NCBI RefSeq assembly: GCF_014648855.1
Contig: NZ_BMRX01000001.1
Span: 186,001 to 250,000 of the forward strand
DNA length: 64,000 nt
Source: Streptomyces parvulus
GTDB lineage: Bacteria > Actinomycetota > Actinomycetes > Streptomycetales > Streptomycetaceae
Direction: 5' to 3'
Part shown: positions 1 to 9,232 of the stretch, piece after piece
Layout: every line of letters begins with the position of its first letter
Numbering within the stretch: the stretch's first letter is position 1
Translations under genes and position numbers: made by a program
Notes under the pieces: model-generated
Told to the model about the DNA's origin: nothing
The model's input: the letters and a program-made list of their open reading frames with translations, nothing else
The model's database searches: none

Positions 1-1375
1 CACCCTCGCTCGGTGCGGTGACCGGCAGGAACACCGCCACCTCGTAGCCCCCGTCGCCGGTCGGGCCGGCCGTCATCTCGCCGTTCAGCATCGACACCCG
101 CTCCCGCATGCCGGTGATCCCGTGTCCCGCGCCGGGCGAGGGCTTGACCAGGGTGTTCGCCGGGATGGCGGTGTTGACTATGCGCAGGCCCAGACCGCCC
201 AGGACGTAGGACACCTCGACGCGGGCGGTCGCGCCGGGCGCGTGCCGCAGGGAGTTGCTCAGGGCCTCCTGCACGATGCGGTACGCCGACAGCTCCACGC
301 CGGGCGGCAGCTCGCGCACGGCGCCGGTCACCGCCTTCTCCACGCCGAGGCCGGCCTCGCGGACGTTGGCGAGCAGGGCGTCGAGGTCGGCGAGGGTGGG
401 CTGCGGCGCGTCCGGGGCCTCGTAGTCCTCGGCCCGGACGACGCCGAGGACGCGGCGCAGCTCGGTGAGGGCAGCCACCGCGTTCTCCCGGATGGTGGCG
501 AAGGCGCGCTCCAGCTCCTCCGGCGGATTCTCCACCCGGTAGGGCGCGGCCTCCGCCTGGATGGCGACCACCGACATGTGGTGGGCGACCACGTCGTGCA
601 GCTCGCGGGCGATGTTGGTGCGCTCCTCCAGCAGGGTCCGCCGGGAGCGCTCGTGCGCGGTGACCGTCTGCTGGGCGGTGACCTGCTGCCGCGCGTCCCG
701 GCGGATGTGCCAGAGGGAGATCGCGAGGAGGGCGAAGGCGGTGAGCACCAGCAGGGGCGCCGAATTGCTGCCGTAGTGGCCCGGGCCCCACAGGGACTCG
801 TTGACGAAGGCGTAGGCGGCGGTGATGAACCACATCCACACGGCGGTGCGCGGACGGGTGCGTATCGCCACGATCACCAGGACGGCGGTGTGGCACATGA
901 ACGGACCCGGCAGCCACGGCCAGTCGCCCCAGCTGCTGTCGAGCAGCGCCACCAGCGGTGTGGCCGCCATGGACATCCAGAAGGCGCCGACCGGCCGGAC
1001 CAGGGTGGCCAGCACCGGGACCGCGCACACCAGCCCGCTCAGCATGGTCCACGGCCCGTTGTACCCCCCCACCAGGCCGCCGTAGAAGCACAGCAGCGCG
1101 ACGAGGCCCACCGCCGCGTAGGGGACGCGCGCCGCCTTCGGCCTGAGCCGGGCCGGCAGGCGGCGCGTCCACTGGCCGTCCAGGGCCGTGCGGGACAGCG
1201 GGCGGTAGGCGAAGGCGTCGTGGAACAGGTCCTCGCGCAGGCCGCTCAGGGCGTCCTTGGCCAGCCGGTACTCGGGGCTGCGGGTCGCGCTCGCGTCGCC
1301 GGGGGGCGTGGCACCCGTCTGGGTCGTCTCGGTCACGTTGCCACGGTAGGCGGCGGCGGGAGGGGCCGTCGTCAC
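1..1375 (-). CDS. Sensor histidine kinase, NarL/LuxR two-component class (3' end cut by window edge)
   Basis: Membrane sensor kinase that would autophosphorylate and pass phosphate to a LuxR-type response regulator. About 458 residues are visible and the reading frame is open to base 1, so probably only the extreme C terminus is missing. Several hydrophobic segments lie in the N-terminal half. The H-box reads RELHDVVAHHMS (HisKA_3 type), followed by VQEALSN (N-box) and GAGHGITGMRERV (G-box) of the ATPase domain. I chose GTG at 1375 because GAAGGA lies upstream; GTG at 1336 is in frame but has no Shine-Dalgarno. It is a close paralogue of the kinase at 2133-3518, and the response regulator lies between them. 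Its own regulator, if any, would lie left of the window. Confidence 0.85.
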   Translation of the reverse strand, partial: MTTAPPAAAYRGNVTETTQTGATPPGDASATRSPEYRLAKDALSGLREDLFHDAFAYRPLSRTALDGQWTRRLPARLRPKAARVPYAAVGLVALLCFYGGLVGGYNGPWTMLSGLVCAVPVLATLVRPVGAFWMSMAATPLVALLDSSWGDWPWLPGPFMCHTAVLVIVAIRTRPRTAVWMWFITAAYAFVNESLWGPGHYGSNSAPLLVLTAFALLAISLWHIRRDARQQVTAQQTVTAHERSRRTLLEERTNIARELHDVVAHHMSVVAIQAEAAPYRVENPPEELERAFATIRENAVAALTELRRVLGVVRAEDYEAPDAPQPTLADLDALLANVREAGLGVEKAVTGAVRELPPGVELSAYRIVQEALSNSLRHAPGATARVEVSYVLGGLGLRIVNTAIPANTLVKPSPGAGHGITGMRERVSMLNGEMTAGPTGDGGYEVAVFLPVTAPSEG

Positions 1376-1449
1376 CAGTGAGAGGGGTCCTTCGGCATCC
1401 GCCTCAGGTACTACGGGGGCCGGGCAGGGGCCGCGCGCGTCCATCGGAG

Positions 1450-2136
1450 TCAGTACCCCGAGGGCCGCACGAGACCCGACTCGTAGGCGAACACGGCCGC
1501 CTGGGTGCGGTCCCGCAGGCCCAGCTTCACCAGGATGCGGCCCACATGGGTCTTCACCGTCTGCTCGGCGACCACCAGGCGCCGGGCGATCTCCGCGTTC
1601 GACAGGCCCTGCGCGATCAGGGCGAGCACCTCCGTCTCCCGCTCGGTCAGCTCGCCCACGCGGTCCTTCAGCGGGGCGCGCGGCCGGTCGTCGAGCCGGG
1701 AGAACTCCGCGATCAGCCGCCGCGTGATGCCCGGCGCGAGTAGGGCGTCGCCGGCCGCCACCACGCGGACCGCCTCGGCGAGCTGGTCGGCGGACGCGTC
1801 CTTGAGCAGGAAGCCGGACGCGCCGGCCCGCAGCGCCTCGTACACGTACTCGTCGAGGTCGAAGGTGGTCAGCACCAGCACCCTGATCTCCGGGGTGGCG
1901 CCGGTGATCAGCCGGGTGGCCTCGATGCCGCCCAGCTCGGGCATGCGGATGTCCATCAGGACGACGTCCGGCGCCTGTTCGGCGACCTTGGCGACGGCGT
2001 CCCGGCCGTCCACCGCCTGCCCGATCACCTCGATGTCCGGCTGGGTGTTGAGCAGCACGGTGAAGCCCTGCCGGACCATCTGCTGGTCGTCGGCGATCAG
2101 GACGCGGATCACGCGCCCGTTGCCGCTGGTCGTCAT
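1450..2136 (-). CDS. Response regulator, NarL/FixJ (LuxR-HTH) family
   Basis: Cytoplasmic DNA-binding response regulator of 228 residues. The receiver domain occupies about residues 8-125, with the acidic pair ADD near residue 16, the phospho-acceptor Asp in LMDIRMPE at about residue 62, and the conserved Lys in LLKDA. The C-terminal LuxR helix-turn-helix (LTERETEVLALIAQGLSNAEI) begins at about residue 163. The ATG overlaps the stop of the upstream kinase as ATGA, so the two are translationally coupled and are very probably cognate. The second kinase gene follows 74 bp downstream. The target promoters cannot be read from the sequence. Confidence 0.93.
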   Translation of the reverse strand: MTTSGNGRVIRVLIADDQQMVRQGFTVLLNTQPDIEVIGQAVDGRDAVAKVAEQAPDVVLMDIRMPELGGIEATRLITGATPEIRVLVLTTFDLDEYVYEALRAGASGFLLKDASADQLAEAVRVVAAGDALLAPGITRRLIAEFSRLDDRPRAPLKDRVGELTERETEVLALIAQGLSNAEIARRLVVAEQTVKTHVGRILVKLGLRDRTQAAVFAYESGLVRPSGY

Positions 2137-3518
2137 CGGATGTCGTCCTCGGGGAGGTGATGGATGGGGGGTTCGTGGTCGGCGGCCTGTCCGGCGGCGT
2201 CGACCGGGAGGAAGGCGGCCACCTGGTAGCCGCCGTCCGGAAGGGGGTGCGCGGTCAGGCTGCCGTCGAGCATCGCCACCCTCTCCCGCATGCCGAGCAG
2301 CCCGTGCCCCGCCCCGTGCGACGGGGCCGGCGCGCGCTGCGGGCGGGTGTTGGAGACCTCCACGCGCAGCCCGATCGGGAGGTAGGTGAGGTGGACCCGG
2401 GCGCTCGCACCGGGCGCGTGCCGCAGGACGTTGCTCAGCGCCTCCTGCACGATCCTGTACGCGGACAGCTCTACGCCGGGCGGCAGGGGCCGGGGGGTGC
2501 CGCTCGTGCCGGTGGTGACGGTCAGTCCGGCGGCCCGGGTGTTCTCCACCAGCGCGTCGAGCCGGTCGAGGGTGGGCTGCGGGGCGTGCGGGGCGGTGTC
2601 GCCGTGCTCGGGCCGTTCCAGTGCGTCGGGGTGCTCGGAGCGCAGTACGCCGAGCACGCGGCGCAGTTCGGTGAGCGCCTCCAGCGCGTTCTGCCGGATG
2701 CCCGCGAGGTTGTCCTTCAGCTCGTCCGGCGGATTCTCCACGAGGTGGGGCGCCACCTGGGCCTGGATGGAGATCACGGACATGTGGTGGGCGACCACGT
2801 CGTGCAGCTCGCGCGCGATGCGGCTGCGCTCCTCCAGCAGGGTGCGCCGGGCCCGCTCCTCGGCGGTGAGCGAGGTCTGCTGCTCCAGCTCCCGGCGGGC
2901 CTCCCGGCGGCCGCGCAGGGCGGTGGCGAGCATCACGGCGACCGCGAAGAGGATGACGGCGAGCTGGCCCGTCGCCTGGTAGTCCACCGCGCCGACCAGG
3001 CCCTGCACGACGTACGTGGCGAGCACCGTCAGGGACAGCGCCTCGACCGAGACCCGGGTCCGGACCCGCAGGGCGAGCAGCAGCATGACGAACAGGTGGC
3101 CGATGAGCCCGGCGGCCGTCCAGGGCCAGGTGAACCTCTCGCCGCCGGGCAGCATCTCGGCGCGCACCGCGAAGGCGCCCACCAGCATCCCGGCCGTCGA
3201 CAGCCACCACGCCGCGACCGGCCGCCACAGCGCGAGGACCATCGCGCCGGCCTGGGCGAGGGCGATCACGAAGGCGAACCCGGGGTCCACCCCGCCGTTG
3301 TCCCCGAGCTGGGCCGCGTCCCCGAGCAGCACGCCGACGGCGGCCAGGCACACCAACCCGTGCGGGAACCAGCGCAGCCACACCGACGGCGGCAGCGGAT
3401 CCGCCCGCCAGGTCCACAGATCGTCGCGCAGCACTCCCAGCACGCGCCCGGCACGGCCCAGCACCGTCCGTCGTTCCCCCCGTCGGCTCACGGGCCCCAC
3501 CCTAGACATGACGTGCAC
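2133..3518 (-). CDS. Sensor histidine kinase, NarL/LuxR two-component class
   Basis: Sensor kinase of up to 461 residues. The N-terminal half has five to six hydrophobic segments with no large extracellular loop, so it probably senses within or at the membrane. The dimerisation/phospho-acceptor H-box is RELHDVVAHHMS (His about residue 239), followed by VQEALSN and GAGHGLLGMRERV of the ATPase domain. The stop overlaps the ATG of the response regulator by four bases. The start is uncertain: GTG 3518 and ATG 3509 overlap the end of the acyltransferase gene, while GTG 3491 follows a GGGTGGGG stretch. The sequence is strongly similar to the kinase at 1-1375, suggesting a local duplication. Confidence 0.88.
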   Translation of the reverse strand: MHVMSRVGPVSRRGERRTVLGRAGRVLGVLRDDLWTWRADPLPPSVWLRWFPHGLVCLAAVGVLLGDAAQLGDNGGVDPGFAFVIALAQAGAMVLALWRPVAAWWLSTAGMLVGAFAVRAEMLPGGERFTWPWTAAGLIGHLFVMLLLALRVRTRVSVEALSLTVLATYVVQGLVGAVDYQATGQLAVILFAVAVMLATALRGRREARRELEQQTSLTAEERARRTLLEERSRIARELHDVVAHHMSVISIQAQVAPHLVENPPDELKDNLAGIRQNALEALTELRRVLGVLRSEHPDALERPEHGDTAPHAPQPTLDRLDALVENTRAAGLTVTTGTSGTPRPLPPGVELSAYRIVQEALSNVLRHAPGASARVHLTYLPIGLRVEVSNTRPQRAPAPSHGAGHGLLGMRERVAMLDGSLTAHPLPDGGYQVAAFLPVDAAGQAADHEPPIHHLPEDDIR

Positions 3519-4725
3519 CCGCCGTCCTCGTCGTACCCGACGGCCGGTGTGCGCGGACGATGCGGGAACCCCGCCGGGGGCGCCCGCGCTCGCGGGAGCG
3601 GAAGGCGGCCCAGCAGCCCGCCAGGACCAGGGCGAACACCGGGAGCCAGGCGATCCGGGCGGCGACCCAGTCCAGGCCGTCGGGACGGGTGTGCAGGCCG
3701 GGCAGGCGGCCGAGCAGGAGGGTGCCCGCGGTGGTCGCCATCAGGGCGGTCTGGTGCCAGAGGAAGATCGTCATCGCGGAGAGGTTGACCACCGCGACGG
3801 CCGCCCACGCCACCGGCCGGCGCGTCACGCGCCGCAGCCTGTCGCGCAGCAGCAGGGCGAGGCCGCACTGGGCCAGGCCGAAGGTGACGGCGGCCAGGGT
3901 CGGCGGATCGAGGTTCGACACCGGGGTGCCGGGGACGCCGACCATCGACGCCGGGTAGCCGGCCCACGCGACGAGTGCCGCCGTCGCCGCCGTGCCTCCG
4001 GCGAGCAGCACCAGGCCGGCGCGGCGGCGGTCCAGCTCGCCGCGGGTCCAGGCCGCGCCGAGGGTGAAGGGGACCAGCCAGCCGGCCGCCAGGCTGACCC
4101 AGCCGAGCCAGGACGGGGCGCCGAAGCCGAAGCGCAGCAGGTCGACGTGGAGGACGACGACCAGCGGCCACAGCGGACTCAGCCGGGCCAGCAGCGGCGT
4201 CGCCGCGGTCAGCGCGGCGAAGACCAGCAGGAACCACATCGGGGACAGCGCCAGCTTCACCAGGGTGCGGACGGTGCCGAACTCGGCGCCGGACAGGAGC
4301 AGCAGCGCCGCCGTCGCCGTCCACAGGCCGAGGACGGCCAGGACCGGCCGGAACAGCCGGGACAGGCGGGCGCCGAGCCAGCGGCCGTAACCCTCCCCGC
4401 GGCTGCGGGCCGACGCGTATCCGCGGGTGGCGACGTGTCCGCCGACCAGGAAGAACACCGCGAGGGTCTGGAAGGCCCAGGAGACCGGGGCCAGCCAGGG
4501 CATGTCCCGCAGCGGGCTGGCGGCGCGCAGACCGCCGCCGTCGGAGACCAGGGCCGTCACCAGCCAGTGCCCGAGGACCACGCCGGCGATGGCGAGGGCG
4601 CGCAGGGCGTCGACGGCGCGGTCCCGCCCGGCGGGTGTGGCGGCGTCGATACGGGCGGCGGCGGCACGCAGCGCGCCCCCCTTGGGCACGGGCGCTGGCG
4701 CCAGGGCGGAGGCGGGGTCAGTCAT
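3502..4725 (-). CDS. Acyltransferase family 3 membrane protein
   Basis: Polytopic membrane protein of 407 residues with about ten hydrophobic segments, typical of acyltransferase-3 enzymes that move acyl groups from the cytoplasm onto extracytoplasmic sugars or lipids. Support comes from the early DALRALAIAGVVLGHW stretch, which carries the conserved His of the family, and a later WHQTAL motif. The start overlaps the end of the upstream hydrolase gene by 8 bp, so the two are probably translated together. The acceptor molecule cannot be deduced. The 3' end reaches the possible starts of the sensor kinase. Confidence 0.85.
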   Translation of the reverse strand: MTDPASALAPAPVPKGGALRAAAARIDAATPAGRDRAVDALRALAIAGVVLGHWLVTALVSDGGGLRAASPLRDMPWLAPVSWAFQTLAVFFLVGGHVATRGYASARSRGEGYGRWLGARLSRLFRPVLAVLGLWTATAALLLLSGAEFGTVRTLVKLALSPMWFLLVFAALTAATPLLARLSPLWPLVVVLHVDLLRFGFGAPSWLGWVSLAAGWLVPFTLGAAWTRGELDRRRAGLVLLAGGTAATAALVAWAGYPASMVGVPGTPVSNLDPPTLAAVTFGLAQCGLALLLRDRLRRVTRRPVAWAAVAVVNLSAMTIFLWHQTALMATTAGTLLLGRLPGLHTRPDGLDWVAARIAWLPVFALVLAGCWAAFRSRERGRPRRGSRIVRAHRPSGTTRTAGARHV

Positions 4726-5710
4726 GGGTCACCTCCGAGGTCTCGCCCAGGGCGATCCGGACGAGGTTGGTCAGGGAGCGGGAGCCTGGGTCGAAGTAGT
4801 CGCTGTGGCCGCCGTCCCCGGCGTCGAAGATCCGGGCGCCGAAGTCGGGGGAGACCGGATCGGTGCCGAAGCCGACGGTGGTGCCGAACAGTCCGGCGCT
4901 GAGGTGCGGGACGTGCTCCACCCAGTCCCCGCCGCCGCGCGCCGCCCAGATCCGGGCGCCGGTCCGCAGGCCGGCCGCGGTGCCTGTCCCGGTGCCGGGG
5001 CTTCCGAGCAGGGCGATGTCGTCCACGTCGAGCCCTTCGGCGGCGCGGGCGCAGACGACCGAGCCGTAGGAATGGCAGAGGAGGGCGACACCGGTGCCGG
5101 GGGCGGTGATCCGGCGCAGGTCGGCGACGAGGGCGCGCAGCTTCGGGGCGGCCTCCTCGGCGCGGCCGGTGGTGGCGACGGAGGTGCTGACGGTGCCCGG
5201 CGTCTCGTAGCCCAGCCAGGCCACGACCGCCGTGCCGGTCCCGGCGGGCGCCCGCGCGGCGAGCTGCCGGTGCAGGGCGAGGGCGGCGGCGCGGAACCGG
5301 CCGTAGGTGTCGAGGCCGGTGTCGGAGCCGGGGACCAGGACGGCGACGCGGCCGGCGGGCGCCAGGTCGCCCAGGACCTCGGTGGCCAGTCCGGCGCCGC
5401 GCCCGTCGAAGGCGAGGAGGCGGCGGCCGGGGCCGGCCAGCGCGCGGTCGGCCGCGGCGCGGTGCCGGTCGCCGTGGGCGGCGGCCCTGCGGGAGGCCTC
5501 CGCGGCGTTGGCCCGGTGGGCGGTGTACGTCGCCTCCAGCGTGGCGGCCGTCGGCGCGGGCAGGCGGGCGGGCGGCGGGGCGGGGATCCGGGGCTGGGCG
5601 GCGCCGGAGAGCGGGACGACCACGGCCCCCGCGACGAGCGCCGCGCACACGGCCCGGCGCCATCTGCCCGCACGCCCGCGTCGCCAACGTACCGCCGAAC
5701 CGGGCCGCAT
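4718..5710 (-). CDS. Exported alpha/beta hydrolase (DUF1023-like)
   Basis: Secreted or membrane-tethered alpha/beta hydrolase of 330 residues. The basic N terminus followed by AVCAALVAGAVVVPLSGAA is a signal peptide or anchor. The nucleophile elbow is LCHSYGS, a late GGHSDYF could supply the catalytic His, and VLVPGSDTGLDTY resembles the DUF1023 actinobacterial hydrolase family. It overlaps the acyltransferase gene by 8 bp. An esterase acting on the same exported acylated molecule is possible but is only inferred from this coupling. The 188 bp upstream hold no clear gene. Confidence 0.8.
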   Translation of the reverse strand: MRPGSAVRWRRGRAGRWRRAVCAALVAGAVVVPLSGAAQPRIPAPPPARLPAPTAATLEATYTAHRANAAEASRRAAAHGDRHRAAADRALAGPGRRLLAFDGRGAGLATEVLGDLAPAGRVAVLVPGSDTGLDTYGRFRAAALALHRQLAARAPAGTGTAVVAWLGYETPGTVSTSVATTGRAEEAAPKLRALVADLRRITAPGTGVALLCHSYGSVVCARAAEGLDVDDIALLGSPGTGTGTAAGLRTGARIWAARGGGDWVEHVPHLSAGLFGTTVGFGTDPVSPDFGARIFDAGDGGHSDYFDPGSRSLTNLVRIALGETSEVTHD

Positions 5711-5898
5711 GGCCGCTCCCCTCCGGCACGCCCGCCCATCGGGCCCGCCTGCAGGAGAAGTTATGAATCGGCCGGGGTAACCCGCGTCCCGCCGGGGGAC
5801 TCACCTGGCGGGTAGCTCTCAGGTATGACGGGTATGGCGCTACGGCCTCCGGAGGGTGCTGCCCGGGGGATCGCTCAGGACACCCCCCGCGCACCCCC

Positions 5899-6840
5899 TC
5901 ACCACGCCAGCTGGGCGATCTCCTCCGCCACCACCGCGCACGCGTCCGCCGCCGGGTCGATCAGCGGAAAGTGGCCGACGTCCTCCAGCAGCGTCACGCC
6001 CACCACCTCACCGGCCTTGGCCGCCGCGTCGGCGTACGCCTCGGCCACCGCCTGCGGCACGTCCACGTCGGCGCGGCCCTGGACCAGGGTCGTCGCGATG
6101 CCGGTGGGCAGCAGCAGCGCGGGGTCGGCGTACGGACGGCGTTCGGTGAACAGGCCGTCCCCGCCCAGGAACTGCCGGGCCGCTCCCCCGCACACGTCGA
6201 GCTTGTCGGCGACCTCGAAGTCCGCGATCGGCGCGAGCGCGACCACGCCCCGCAGCGGTGCCGGGCGGTCGGTGCCCCAGGGGGCGTCGGCGGGCAGCAG
6301 GTGCCGGGCGGCCGCCCACAGGGCGAGGTGGCCGCCGGCCGAGTGGCCGGTGAGCACCGTGCGGCGCGGGTCGGCCCCCGGGAGGTGCGGCCGGACCAGT
6401 CCGGGCAGCGCGTCCAGCGCGGCGGCGACGTCGTCGAGGGTCTCGGGCCACCGCCCGGCGACGGGCCCGCCCGCGCCGCCGCCATCCGGCACGGCACCCG
6501 CGCCACCGCCCTCGGCACCCGTCCCCTCGCCGGCCCGTCCGCGCCGGTACTCCACGCTCGCCACGGCGAACCCCCGGCCCGCCAGGAACCCGGCGAACGG
6601 GCTGACGTGCCGGCGGTCGTACGGCGCCCGCCACGAGCCCCCGTGCAGGAGCACCACCACGGGCGCGGCGTCGCCGGGCCCCGCGGCGGCGCGCGGCGCG
6701 TAGAAGTCGATCACCTGGTCGGGGTGGTCGCCGTACGCGGCCGTGCCGTCGGGGTCCACCGCCGGGTGCGCGAACGCCGATTTCTCCTCCGCGGCGTTCC
6801 TCGCGGCAGCGGTGCCCGGTTCTGCGGCGGCGTCCGGCAT
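5899..6840 (-). CDS. kynB: Alpha/beta hydrolase, probable N-formylkynurenine formamidase
   Basis: Cytoplasmic alpha/beta hydrolase of 313 residues. LLHGGSW gives the oxyanion HGG motif, VLTGHSAGGHLALW carries the nucleophile Ser, and Asp in QGRADVDVP and His in DVGHFPLID complete a triad. It lies downstream of kynU and kynA on the same strand, so hydrolysis of N-formylkynurenine to kynurenine is the likely job; the motif alone would also fit a carboxylesterase. ATG 6840 was preferred, with GAGAGG upstream; an open frame continues to 6990. An insert rich in Gly and Ala (residues about 100-125) is unusual and probably a surface loop. Confidence 0.72.
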   Translation of the reverse strand: MPDAAAEPGTAAARNAAEEKSAFAHPAVDPDGTAAYGDHPDQVIDFYAPRAAAGPGDAAPVVVLLHGGSWRAPYDRRHVSPFAGFLAGRGFAVASVEYRRGRAGEGTGAEGGGAGAVPDGGGAGGPVAGRWPETLDDVAAALDALPGLVRPHLPGADPRRTVLTGHSAGGHLALWAAARHLLPADAPWGTDRPAPLRGVVALAPIADFEVADKLDVCGGAARQFLGGDGLFTERRPYADPALLLPTGIATTLVQGRADVDVPQAVAEAYADAAAKAGEVVGVTLLEDVGHFPLIDPAADACAVVAEEIAQLAW

Positions 6841-7018
6841 GCTCAACCTCTCGGCGAAGGAACGGTGTTGGCGGACCGGATGAGTGGAAATCGGCCGTTG
6901 GCGGGACGTTATCAGGCCGATGACGTGCGCGGACATGGGGATGTGACGCTGGGTGAGGACCAAACGATTCGCCCGGCCCCCACCTTTCACCCGTGCGTGA
7001 CGCCGCCGCTCCCGCGCG

Positions 7019-8278
7019 TCACCCGAGCGTGCGCGCCAGCACCCGGGCCGCCCGCTCCACGTCCGCGAAGCCGACGTACAGCGGGGTGAAGCCGAAGCGG
7101 AGCACGTCCGGCGCGCGGAAGTCGCCGACCACTCCGCTCTCGACGAGCCGCTTCATGACCTCGCCCGCGTCGTCGCAGCGCAGGGCGACCTGGCTGCCGC
7201 GCTCGGCGTGTGCCGCCGGTGTCACGGACTCGACCCGGCCGGCGGGCACGTACGCCCCGACGCAGCGCAGGAAGAAGTCCGTCAGCGCGAGCGACTTGGC
7301 CCGCACCCCCGCCACCGAGACGCCGTCCGCGTCCCACACGTCCAGCGCCGCCTCCAGGGCGAGCAGCGACAGGATGTCCGGCGTGCCGACCCGGCCGCGG
7401 ACGGCGCCGGACGCCGGGGCGTAGGCGGACCGCATGCCGAACGGCTCCGCGTGCGAGTTCCAGCCCGGCAGCGGGGAGTCGAAGCGCGGCTGGAGATCGC
7501 GGCGCACGTACAGGTAGGCGGGCGAACCGGGGCCGCCGTTGAGGTACTTGTAGGTGCAGCCGACCGCGAGGTCGACGCCGTGTTCGTCGAGCCCGACCGG
7601 CAGGGCGCCCGCGCTGTGGCACAGGTCCCACACGGCGTAGGCCCCGCACGCGTGCACCGCGCGGGTGAGCCCGGGCAGGTCGTGCAGGCGGCCGGTGCGG
7701 TAGTCGACGTGGTTGAGGAGGACGGCGGCGGTGCGGTCGCCCAGCGCGCCGGGGACCTCGGCCGGGGTCACGGCACGCAGCGCGCACCCCGTCATCCGGG
7801 CCGCCGACTCGGCGATGTACCCGTCCGTGGGGAAGGTGGTGGCGTCGACCAGGATCTCGTCCCGGACCGCGCCGCCCCCTTCGCCGCCGTCGCCGACGTC
7901 CTCCCGCGCCATGCGCACGGCGGCGACGAGCGCCTTGAAGACGTTCACGCTCGTGGAGTCGCCCACGACGATCTGCCCGGCGGCCGCGCCGACCAGCGGT
8001 GCGATCCGGTCGCCGATCCGCTCGGGCGCCGTCCACCAGCCGCTCTCCTCCCAGGAGCGGATGCGCAGTTCGCCCCACTGGCGGCGGACGACGTCGTCCA
8101 CGCGCGCGGGGACGTGCACCGGGAGGGCGCCGAGCGAGTTGCCGTCGAGGTAGGTCACGTCGTCGAGGACGAACCGCTCGCGCAGAGGCGCCAGCGCGTC
8201 GGCTGCGTCGAGGCGCCGCGCCTCCCCGGCCAGGTCCACGGCCGCGGCCTCCCCGGCGGGGTCCAGGGGCTCAGACAT
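7019..8278 (-). CDS. kynU: Kynureninase
   Basis: PLP-dependent kynureninase of 419 residues, which cleaves kynurenine to anthranilate plus alanine. YLDGNSLGALP near the N terminus and GCTYKYLNGGPGSPA, which carries the PLP-binding Lys, are family hallmarks; WDLCHSAGALP carries residues contacting the cofactor. The start overlaps the last codons of kynA by 8 bp, showing operon structure kynA-kynU. A formamidase-like gene follows after 178 bp. The product could feed anthranilate into catabolism or specialised metabolites; no such acceptor pathway is visible here. Confidence 0.95.
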   Translation of the reverse strand: MSEPLDPAGEAAAVDLAGEARRLDAADALAPLRERFVLDDVTYLDGNSLGALPVHVPARVDDVVRRQWGELRIRSWEESGWWTAPERIGDRIAPLVGAAAGQIVVGDSTSVNVFKALVAAVRMAREDVGDGGEGGGAVRDEILVDATTFPTDGYIAESAARMTGCALRAVTPAEVPGALGDRTAAVLLNHVDYRTGRLHDLPGLTRAVHACGAYAVWDLCHSAGALPVGLDEHGVDLAVGCTYKYLNGGPGSPAYLYVRRDLQPRFDSPLPGWNSHAEPFGMRSAYAPASGAVRGRVGTPDILSLLALEAALDVWDADGVSVAGVRAKSLALTDFFLRCVGAYVPAGRVESVTPAAHAERGSQVALRCDDAGEVMKRLVESGVVGDFRAPDVLRFGFTPLYVGFADVERAARVLARTLG

Positions 8279-9086
8279 AGGACCGCGCCGTCCACAGCTC
8301 GGGGAACACGTTGCCGCGGGCCCGCTTCTCCAGCCAGGCCACCCCGGCGGAGCCGCCCGTGCCGGTCTTCGAGCCCATCGCGCGCCGGGTGGCGACCAGG
8401 TGGTCGTTGCGCCAGCGCCAGACCAGTTCGGCGACGTCGGTGAGGGCCTCGCCGAGGCGGGCCAGCTCGCCGTTCTGGTCGCCCTTGTAGACGGCCGTCC
8501 AGGCGGCCTCCACCTCGGGTGCGGCCTCGTACTTCCGGGTGACGTCGCGCCGGAGCACGGCGTCCGGGATGTCGTACCCGCGCCGGGCGAGCAGCCGGAC
8601 GACCTCGTCGTACAGGCTCGGCTCGTGCAGCGCCTTCTCCAGTTCCGCGTGGACGCGCGGGGCGCCGCGGTGCGGGACGAGCATGGAGGCGGACTTGTCG
8701 CCGAGCAGGAACTCCATGCGGCGGTACATGGCCGACTGGAAGCCGGAGCCCTCGCCGAGGGCGGCCCGGTAGGAGTTGAACTGCGCCGGGGTGAGCTGGC
8801 CCAGCGGCGTCCAGGAGGCGTTCAGCGCCTCCAGCTCCCGCACCGAACGCTTGAGCGCGTCGGTCGCCACCGGGATCCGGTCCTCGCGCAGGGCGCGGGC
8901 CGCGGTCTCCCACTCGTGGACGATGACGGTGAACCACAGCTCCATGACCTGGGTCGTGACCAGGAAGACCATCTCTCCGGGATCGTCGGAGAGGGTGTGC
9001 TGGAGGTGGGTGAGCACGTCCGCCTGGACATAGTCCTCGTACGGCGTGCTGCCCTCGAAGTCGAGGTTCGGGGCCTCGTGGGACAT
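8271..9086 (-). CDS. kynA: Tryptophan 2,3-dioxygenase
   Basis: Heme enzyme of 271 residues that opens the indole ring of L-tryptophan to N-formylkynurenine, the first step of the kynurenine route. Family signatures are YEDYVQAD, QVMELWF, GSGFQSAMYRRMEF and the C-terminal WRNDHLVATRRAMGSKTGTGGS, in which the His is the expected heme ligand. ATG 9086 is preceded by AGGAG with good spacing, and the N terminus fits the family; an upstream in-frame extension to 9287 has no support. It is the first gene of the kynA-kynU pair. Confidence 0.95.
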   Translation of the reverse strand: MSHEAPNLDFEGSTPYEDYVQADVLTHLQHTLSDDPGEMVFLVTTQVMELWFTVIVHEWETAARALREDRIPVATDALKRSVRELEALNASWTPLGQLTPAQFNSYRAALGEGSGFQSAMYRRMEFLLGDKSASMLVPHRGAPRVHAELEKALHEPSLYDEVVRLLARRGYDIPDAVLRRDVTRKYEAAPEVEAAWTAVYKGDQNGELARLGEALTDVAELVWRWRNDHLVATRRAMGSKTGTGGSAGVAWLEKRARGNVFPELWTARSYV

Positions 9087-9232
9087 CGCTGTCTCCTGTT
9101 GTGCACGGGTAGCGGTCCGCCCTGCCGTTACCGGCACGGGGCCCCGGTCCCCAACGGCATCCTCCGCAATGGTCGCAGGAAACCGCAAGGCCCGCCCGCG
9201 CACGGCGGACGGGCCCGGGGGCGCACCTCGGT

